Source: an uncultured Christensenella sp.
GTDB lineage: Bacteria; Bacillota; Clostridia; Christensenellales; Borkfalkiaceae
Direction of reading: 5' to 3'
Assembly: GCA_910586345.1 (NCBI GenBank)
Contig: CAJUHC010000007.1
Span: 1-16,134, forward strand
Length of the DNA stretch: 16,134 nucleotides
The notes under the pieces are model-generated. The model ran no database searches, was not told the origin of the DNA, and worked only from the letters and a program-made list of their open reading frames with translations. Each line of letters begins with the position of its first letter. The stretch's first letter is position 1. This document shows positions 12,001 through 13,765 of this stretch, one piece after another. The translations under genes were made by a program, and so were the position numbers.

Positions 12001-13564
12001 CCGGCGCGACAATCGTCAGCGAACCGTATTTCGCCGGTGACAGCGTAAAATTCTGCGGCACTCCGTTGTATATCAGCGTTTTGCCGAATTCGGTATACTT
12101 CGAACCGACCTCGTTCTCGTTGACAATCGTCGGCTTGGATATCTTCATTTCCTTAATAATGAACTTAAATACCTGCGGACCGGTAGTATTGTCGGTCCAG
12201 GCACATGCGCTACTGTTAGTAAGGAACAACGAAATTGTATAGGTGCCCTGTATGCTTTGAGACAGCGTCAAAACTCCGTCCTCGGTCCAGGAATCTATAT
12301 TAAGTCCCGTAGTCGAACAGCTTATTAAATTGGGGTCGACGTTCTCGAAAGTTATAGTCTGCGGCTCGCCCGTATCGTGGACTGTTTTAGACAGGCCGTT
12401 CGCCGCGACGCCCGCCTCTCGTCGCATAGTCGGTTTGGCGGTTTTCAGCGAATTTACCACAAACCTGTATGTGACGGTGCCCATAGACCCGTCCGCCCAT
12501 CGCCCCGAAACCGAGGTCAACGTAATAGTGTAAGTACCCGCAACCGTAGTTTGCAGAACGAGAGGAGGTATGTCTTTATCCTTATATTGTTCGTTGCCGT
12601 GGTTAGACCTCGATTTAACTTCGATGTTTGCGGGGACAGCCGACCAGCTTAACGTACCCGAACCAAAATCGGGAGAAAAGCTTATAGTAGCGGGTTCGCC
12701 CGTAAAAGTCATAGTCTTGGTATCGCCGGAAATAGTTCCCGTACCGTCGTCAATAAGCTGAGGCTTTTCCTGACCGGTTCTGACTACGGTTATTTCATAA
12801 GTCCAAACCATACAAAAACCGATACCTTTGGTCGCAGCTTTAAAACCGCCGGTAGGATAGTTTGTCTGATAACCGCATCCGTAACTACTAGTCTCACCGA
12901 TAGCTATTTTATAAATTCTGAAAACCGTACCTGTGGGAGCATCACCGTCGATTACCCAGGTGCCGGTACCCCAGTGAATTGTATCCGCAAAGTTTGTATA
13001 CGCCCAGTGCTCACTCGGTTCGCAGTTTATATTCATACGACAAGGTACGTTGGAAGCAGGGTTAACACTAGTAAAGTTAATTTTAAATGTCCAGGTTTCG
13101 CCCGGAGCAAGAGTTACCGTGGTTCTCTGACCCATTTTACCCCAGCCCGATCTATGTTCTTTATACCAATTACCGTCATCAAACACCTGCCAGCTTGTAG
13201 AAGAGGTTATATTAGTACCCTCGTCATTTAAAACTGTCAATTTCGCGTTAGTATTCATCGTTTCATAGCCGTAAATTTTCCACGATTTGAAGTTTGTAAA
13301 CGTTGGACTATCTTGACCCTCAGGGAACACACTTACAAAATCATCGTAATTTTCAGCACTGTCGGGAGCTTGAAGGTTGTCGTCGCCGTAGTATTCGGGA
13401 TTTTCTTCCGCACTGTCGTATGCGGAATCGCCTTCTCTCTGCGAGAAGGTTTGACCGTACGCCGATACGTCGGAGGCAAACAGAACGCCTGCGACGCCTG
13501 CCGCAACCGCGCAGACGAGCGTCAAAAATATTATTAAAAATTTTTTAGTACCTGTAATTCTCAT
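1..13564 (-). CDS. Giant secreted multi-module Ig-like repeat protein (3' end beyond window)
   Basis: I translated the whole frame and found no stop in 4,521 codons, so the protein is longer than 4,521 residues and its C-terminus is outside the window. Order of parts: signal peptide 1-35, acidic linker 36-80, a unique Cys-containing domain about 82-262, zone A of Trp-marked beta modules about 267-2170, then zone B of MBG-like modules to the edge. The ATG is chosen because it follows an AG-rich ribosome binding site at a 6-base gap and starts a typical signal peptide, downstream of a consensus promoter. No catalytic motif was recognised. No LPXTG, SLH or choline-binding repeat is visible, but such anchors normally sit at the missing C-terminus. 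Tandem Ig-like repeats after a signal peptide are typical of adhesins, S-layer-like or surface filament proteins; that role is inference. Family assignment to MBG or Big-type repeats is by motif only. The reading frame is certain; the function is not. Confidence 0.93.
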   Translation of the reverse strand, partial: MRITGTKKFLIIFLTLVCAVAAGVAGVLFASDVSAYGQTFSQREGDSAYDSAEENPEYYGDDNLQAPDSAENYDDFVSVFPEGQDSPTFTNFKSWKIYGYETMNTNAKLTVLNDEGTNITSSTSWQVFDDGNWYKEHRSGWGKMGQRTTVTLAPGETWTFKINFTSVNPASNVPCRMNINCEPSEHWAYTNFADTIHWGTGTWVIDGDAPTGTVFRIYKIAIGETSSYGCGYQTNYPTGGFKAATKGIGFCMVWTYEITVVRTGQEKPQLIDDGTGTISGDTKTMTFTGEPATISFSPDFGSGTLSWSAVPANIEVKSRSNHGNEQYKDKDIPPLVLQTTVAGTYTITLTSVSGRWADGSMGTVTYRFVVNSLKTAKPTMRREAGVAANGLSKTVHDTGEPQTITFENVDPNLISCSTTGLNIDSWTEDGVLTLSQSIQGTYTISLFLTNSSACAWTDNTTGPQVFKFIIKEMKISKPTIVNENEVGSKYTEFGKTLIYNGVPQNFTLSPAKYGSLTIVAPGLPATYDTQNGTVQFTTTNANSFTIKIRPASGYIWEDQTFTEFTYTFVIETIKMKAPTMLDQSNTSEGSVVQNGTKTVTYKFDPSSGVGISQSITIGNIDQNGVTIVSPLTQTWNGDDLVLSATEARTYYVTFTPNDNYEWANGVKAPTFFLVIERYVLDKEDNKGKKPFIAVSEKEEELMALKPDAENYARDKITIQGGTKTVQYIALNENKFIKIYVGGNSLQVSVNIKNSNGRPVAGYNAASLFQDWTEDGYLTLDGRNFDDGAQAENYLISIAPKSNFRWVNDADGTYDYGSKDFKLEVAPIMHDTVPMYVMNDAGGWDMGSGHKVTRTFDDTFKFIRIGNPDNSNEYFDSEEMRYVFVKPDGSETSYDENGLNFDSWEVGADPIEDNPNAGALFKAKYAGTYMIKLSLVDGNYAWSDGSLSDYYYTFEILPYQIAIPYILGDECEGNELKTDGAADKEEPFIYGVYDGNDFTLAIAVKLEKFIKYTFLNQDYQPNDEFMSMKEWGETSEGLGRLFVTASQVGTHICRLEITNDNFCWADEFKEFYDFQIWIDYAQVSDVKFFYDYENSEEGEKEVGWDGGYYGSEYMVGQRQNIVVRRSVQEYENTPFGDQFEITVRSVTEDVNDFTVIDNDFTKISALHAGTYYVYVKPTSNFRWKDKSSLAAALEPQVFTLFIGKKHVDAPILEQHSEQDTLRKVTFNRDYQKLVINLGDDYRAFSVIEEEITDGLLLDKTNVDPEYFVYQAYHAGTYNLKVELKHDDFEDYSWDEGQYVLFTLAIEKMGVQAPEAFIVDEGVTYDDTSAPRLPVDEDDHFKWTTEYRGKEYWLYLLGDIVGFNTEHNYDGLDAISIKIETETSNNGRMSSGYITERNVQTDVVSTKAFRLCASEANTYKITVSFAWDDYYWDNSDGSEPTYDMVYTLVINKMAADIPTIANNGDATEIGVNSDDGSYFAKFIYNGAHRYIDITGCLTDTDYRFMNFSNSDQTSLEVIDGKTVRLNTDMGPKGPAAANVSGVYRLTITLDENVRWKVTGDDEDVDPKVFYIIIEKFAVALPTLDGHDTGYDGSEFFKSVTYNGAVFAPAFTLNGLNSQRMSYKLASPEKLGGVFDGAAMSLTASTLLPDAGDYTVVVSLVDPANLKWAGFETDISDDQNFTFVIKPMLVDKPVIVNDGRADAVFTDTTLTVTYTGNEHLFQIMNYLTDTKIMNIEVISGRFTTSEYDAVNDVLKYGATNALNAYTVRFSLTPNAAWDDGTGAADGSEPIDISLIINKKPIDTPYIVPTSNPDDTISEDGLTRTVAYYLDVDKNGVRQYIYIGGFDAELMTLFNLTSTSAERLTGYYVDSVTGNYVFGATLAGTYTITFKINDFENRCWSRTDIEKSETIKFTFIINPFELKNPEIEDDYLLQIENITGSNTLTTQYDSKLHTVLLKNIFGSEYMTYRDSTNYENSLMDKLVFSTSPVAESKDASGNYLTVNDIYGFDSSAVFKDANVNSTTSVIANDYILFSATQPGKYYLTVSLTDKANMTWEDGTTTDKTFVLSVTKMNHAAPSVLGDKTLEYTGGYVEFYIQNAYNGRDTLSDWNNNVIVSYEYEYCGQMTAVTSVQNAPWEVYTWYGGTMTLRAVEVGTYRVTVKIRNTDTTVWTNTSATEKTFEFKITKRKLGVSVSYSSTDPDTENDLRAGSTQWSLSKPVTATVTISGIVSRGAAVDNNVAAEIYYVVKGATAPQMNKAIIKTWTQSPIQPDGTYNLSCTYEIPHGEEFISKGDYTIYVAQNGEAGNYIIETKKFGFKILADPAPFDKNWLIWRYRINDGSYVNVDPATDLDENGVLNLDYLSDGGTYYFEPYMNSTGMNGKNSFENALLDWEVYFDGIYKGKQSATYSGQNSVSVVIRAKDLDLYYFAPYTFTLKYNIKAVNYDLTNLYWQYSHTDASGNEVTARWDGTNWISEADGVTVVKMTFDDTAHTVKLVSSDNNGALPDGLTVKTYLVAGYDLNSQIYVGTYKTYVEFTTSSKNYACPDMNDSTSYNGSFIWFCDWTIEKQKINVTWTNSQSSGGSSVTYVPVLAQHSEKVEYTYYVNAGGFWNPTEDFSVIPGNYRAEANLISEPSNPAKDFARNYELVFNNPTNANYTDFTLNAVPGITLTVELNGTALDPTVTGSASAQNFTYDGKIYEAVISSITGGVGNLTIADNFKIDYYSTVNEYKPLPGAPANPGSYVVKVSLVNVPDDGNSYVLSQNKFYFNIEKGTIKDDDFHWQYMHTALDGTEIVAKWDGTKWINEADNTEVEIKYDGNAHSVELIYDNPDPDNPVLTVTMKNPHSFIDAGEYEIKAGLNYDGTKWNTPTFPTALDFKIEKIKFDLSGNLWDYSQDFEYELSGGTPKTHTMTVKDLPEELKDYVSYVTKTSAGEAVSNTISAVGSYVTEIIFAEIPSDSNFEIVNYPANLTQVWSITPKKLALPTDNASWATFTGSPHNLLASLNLDEDWKEYFEISVEYTPADGGSKTSYDGTQLYGSQYMAYNAGTYTMTLSIKNDLNPDGETNVLWGLTAGGVETTSTANQTVDITVGKAQMNVDHWEGAYESMKAVLTGNYVSDRFIGYYFYRGSGTSGAKVSLDVVLQSTGGEVFTITPYVKSEYGNNIALTYAPGQQYQTFTTLSINLNPDDQVQVAGKPFIGGYTIDGVYRSFDKDMIDSGTVYVIYSGSPVTFEIDKWNSYYSNYVEIWGGDNLTQNEAGVYEITLMLKKNTANPLYWTRTDNGDGTYTYDRSSVTLKFEIRYLMLPTPELSDDITYDGNEINVLEKSYEGNESRLDEIMQAYGDYVEIIGETATEAGDYTLEIKIKDEFINTVRFENGTPTGIAGSYTVKWTILPIYLYKPQAKSPQPTITYDGDIHSVTEVLELINYDNKDELDRTWNTAHKSVAGRTAINAGTYTVTLSLPDSNYAWKYVDAVGNEQVDSSKDPVHVTWTISKKLLDRSKLAWTYDENNPFVYTLENGAPVTFDLKLLNLPEELEDYVKYLTYYSDGTEAFCNSENQVGKYKTVIYLNEAEIDTVNYELGSISNEFLSKYGSASGWLEINWEIQRREYKVPVENGNESWTYYDGKAHDLLSILDIEDGWENYLEARVELWNEETNQFEAYAGLDGSAYLADSVGKYRVIVKIKDGINSETVKNVVWKGVPDEELTKEQSVILECKPVTVEIEGWNEDNENSTIRSASYDKLTQSAKDMFEYVIYDYDSYYSKNKVIVTPEEVVERGAGYNYLMEFKVKDEFKSAVNSGNVRIVIPDALKDTVFNPYEFGYYDFNGQQIIWLPKPVIDGSSSQKYTGNDLTFTIKDFENLYTITDAYKAQVEAAIGEDAPKYFLYEFNGSFMSKDENDELDGNIKVKKAGTYGVMLRFIPKVNISWYDPAVYAVNASGQLYLKSDSTQTPISDADAEAQKIVNRYAQTVTVTVTKAAVTPIDMSQFKDLLLELEYDGTTQYITQEQIFIKLKEKYGALIEFENDYGIDAGEYNLLIKLADPESSYWNNGDTKNIEYSIADMKKEGYELRYVLVGGKWQLKLVLVDAGGNIVTESGSFVEYEGDYSLDGVVFEVNYRYEYVSINDPGLYDEEHNLKDEHLYVKKDGALVKYKQVKYRLENGKYVEDENGTFIDYKEDENGTYYSRYVVDNNGNPISTPKLDENGNQIVNYGESKINVKVYLENTDPYEVKWYIGTVGIPAPEMDENKHVYYTGKEIYLKDHASEILKGFDPAIMEIVEEGEYFGINAGEYTATIKIKGGNYFWKDSESDTITIKWKIDKTSVDLSGVKWVYSWAENGSWTPEDGYPVYTRVNGKPVIYKAYLEGLPDAIKAHVQYTTNNSVGAFAGINAGKYTTRFDLVNLGENFEEIKMPEGLENEIVWYIEKRVLEMPATNIPMLVFDDDIHDLLEMLGLERDGDWINYCTINVQYASHNVYGDYEGFNGDPFLAYGAGRYMIQINVITGINTSAKNPNVVWRTPDTDNPPANGDN
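2..601 (-). repeat. Six-module super-repeat, copy 3 (first two modules, cut by window edge)
   Basis: Residues 4322-4521. The first module has V-K-W-V-Y-S-W and G-L-P-D-A-I-K-A-H-V-Q-Y, closing with W-Y-I-E-K and L-E-M-P. The second has H-D-L-L-E-M-L, D-G-D-W and N-V-V-W. These match modules one and two of copies 1 and 2. The rest lies outside the window. Confidence 0.55.
602..3073 (-). repeat. Six-module super-repeat, copy 2 (with insertion)
   Basis: Residues 3498-4321. It repeats the module order of copy 1: K-L-A-W-T-Y...L-P-E-E-L-E-D-Y-V, then H-D-L-L / E-D-G-W / N-V-V-W, then E-G-W, then K-P-V-I-D-G with Y-T-G-N-D, then K-Y-G-A-L-I-E-F with D-A-G-E-Y, then Y-T-G-K-E ending in W-K-I-D-K and D-L-S-G. 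It is about 211 residues longer than copy 1, mostly because of an irregular segment (nucleotides about 870-1410) between its fifth and sixth modules. Confidence 0.6.
968..1117 (-). repeat. Short DENG-type repeat inside the giant protein
   Basis: Residues about 4150-4199 contain five N-G turns (E-N-G-K, D-E-N-G-T, D-E-N-G-T, D-N-N-G-N, D-E-N-G-N) spaced 8, 11, 12 and 12 residues apart, alternating with Tyr/Val/Ile strands. This looks like a small run of beta hairpins rather than an Ig module. It sits in the irregular insertion of super-repeat copy 2. Confidence 0.5.
3074..4912 (-). repeat. Six-module super-repeat, copy 1
   Basis: Residues 2885-3497. It begins with the module N-L-W-D-Y...L-P-E-E-L-K-D-Y-V. 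In order follow an H-N-L-L / D-E-D-W / N-V-L-W module, a V-D-H-W module, a K-P-F-I-G-G module with Y-S-G-S-P, a module with Y-G-D-Y-V-E-I-I-G and E-A-G-D-Y, and a Y-D-G module ending in W-T-I-S-K. The same order recurs in the next block. Length is 613 residues. Confidence 0.6.
5161..5237 (-). repeat. Recent segmental duplicate, member 2
   Basis: Partner of 6151-6227 in the same frame, encoding W-Q-Y-x-H-T...W-D-G-T-x-W-I-x-E-A-D. The near-identical core is at 5161-5191, and the two modules diverge outside this stretch. Confidence 0.7.
6151..6227 (-). repeat. Recent segmental duplicate, member 1
   Basis: This encodes W-Q-Y-x-H-T...W-D-G-T-x-W-I-x-E-A-D. The 31 bases at 6151-6181 match 5161-5191 at 29 positions, and the motif's Trp codon lies exactly 990 bases (330 residues) from its partner. 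That is far closer than the other modules are at DNA level. Confidence 0.7.
7055..12766 (-). repeat. Zone A: about 16 tandem Trp-marked Ig-like modules
   Basis: Each module starts with a P-x-(I/M/L) linker, often has a T-K-T-x-x-Y element, then a Tyr-rich strand (T-Y-x-I-x-L), a Trp in a W-x-D-G-like motif, and closes with a strand such as Y-T-F-V-I-E. The Trp anchors fall at residues 356, 456, 556, 662, 805, 941, 1063, 1182, 1292, 1425, 1553, 1665, 1774, 1896, 2051 and 2166. The first two intervals are exactly 100 residues (300 bases); later ones vary from 106 to 155, so modules diverge and grow along the chain. DNA identity between modules is low, indicating old duplications. The beta-rich pattern suggests Ig-like folds, but no named family is certain. 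Confidence 0.8.
12779..13321 (-). other. Unique N-terminal domain of the giant protein
   Basis: Residues about 82-262 do not fit the repeat pattern that follows. The segment is rich in Trp, Tyr, Gly and Thr with alternating beta-strand-like stretches (for example TTVTLAPGETWTFKINF). It has four Cys at residues 175, 181, 230 and 251, an unusual density for this protein, which could form two disulfides outside the cell. I do not recognise the family. A jelly-roll or carbohydrate-binding type fold is possible but unproven. Being at the free N-terminus of a very long rod, it is a candidate for the tip or ligand-binding domain. Confidence 0.55.
13460..13564 (-). other. Sec signal peptide of the giant protein
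   Basis: Residues 1-35 have a basic start (R2, K7, K8), a hydrophobic core from about residue 9 to 30 and an AxA-like end (D-V-S-A, residues 32-35) before Y36-G37-Q38. This is the classic n/h/c layout of a Sec signal peptide cleaved by signal peptidase I. A Cys at residue 18 lies inside the hydrophobic core and is not followed by a lipobox end, so lipoprotein processing is unlikely. A stretch rich in Asp, Glu and Tyr follows (residues 40-75) and probably acts as a linker. Confidence 0.88.
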
Positions 13565-13660
13565 ACCGTACCTCTCTTACGTTTTTTTGGTTTTTTTAAG
13601 GCTTTTCCGTACTTTTTCTTGCATTTTGCGTACAGATTACACTATTAGTCTATTTTACCG
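13565..13660 (-). other. 5' leader of the giant gene
   Basis: About 95 untranslated bases, A-rich near the ribosome binding site. No riboswitch fold or leader peptide was recognised. Its extent is inferred from the promoter position. Confidence 0.55.
13571..13578 (-). promoter_or_regulatory. Ribosome binding site of the giant gene
   Basis: The mRNA sequence AAGAGAGG lies 6 bases before the ATG at 13564. It is a good, AG-rich Shine-Dalgarno and fixes the start. Just upstream (13582-13597) the leader holds two seven-base A tracts separated by CC. Confidence 0.8.
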
Positions 13661-13666
13661 TATATG

Positions 13667-13695
13667 ATTATACTATACTATTTGTGTATTGTCAA
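13667..13695 (-). promoter_or_regulatory. Consensus sigma-70/sigma-A promoter of the giant gene
   Basis: A perfect -35 TTGACA (13690-13695) and perfect -10 TATAAT (13667-13672) are separated by exactly 17 bases. Transcription should start near 13660, giving a leader of about 95 bases. The box order faces the giant gene, and the promoter sits just downstream of the preceding gene's terminator, so the giant gene is an independent transcription unit. No clear operator was identified. Confidence 0.92.
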
Positions 13696-13710
13696 CGAAT
13701 TATTATTAGT

Positions 13711-13750
13711 AAAATATTCCGTCCGCGGCGTGCCGCGGACGGAATATTAT
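13711..13750 (-). terminator. Rho-independent terminator of the coiled-coil gene
   Basis: A perfect 16-base-pair stem (arms 13713-13728 and 13733-13748) with a 4-base loop has a GC-rich top half. On the minus strand it runs into TTTT followed by AT-rich sequence. It begins about 16 bases after the stop codon of the coiled-coil gene and ends about 15 bases before the -35 box of the giant gene, insulating the two units. The long symmetrical stem may also give some termination on the other strand, though the T tract there is weak. Confidence 0.88.
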
Positions 13751-13765
13751 TTCGTATTATTCAGC

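Noticed and set aside
13713..13748. Palindrome as an operator for the giant gene's promoter
   Set aside because: Its long perfect stem, 4-base loop, T tract and position right after a stop codon fit a terminator better. It also lies upstream of the -35 box without overlapping it.
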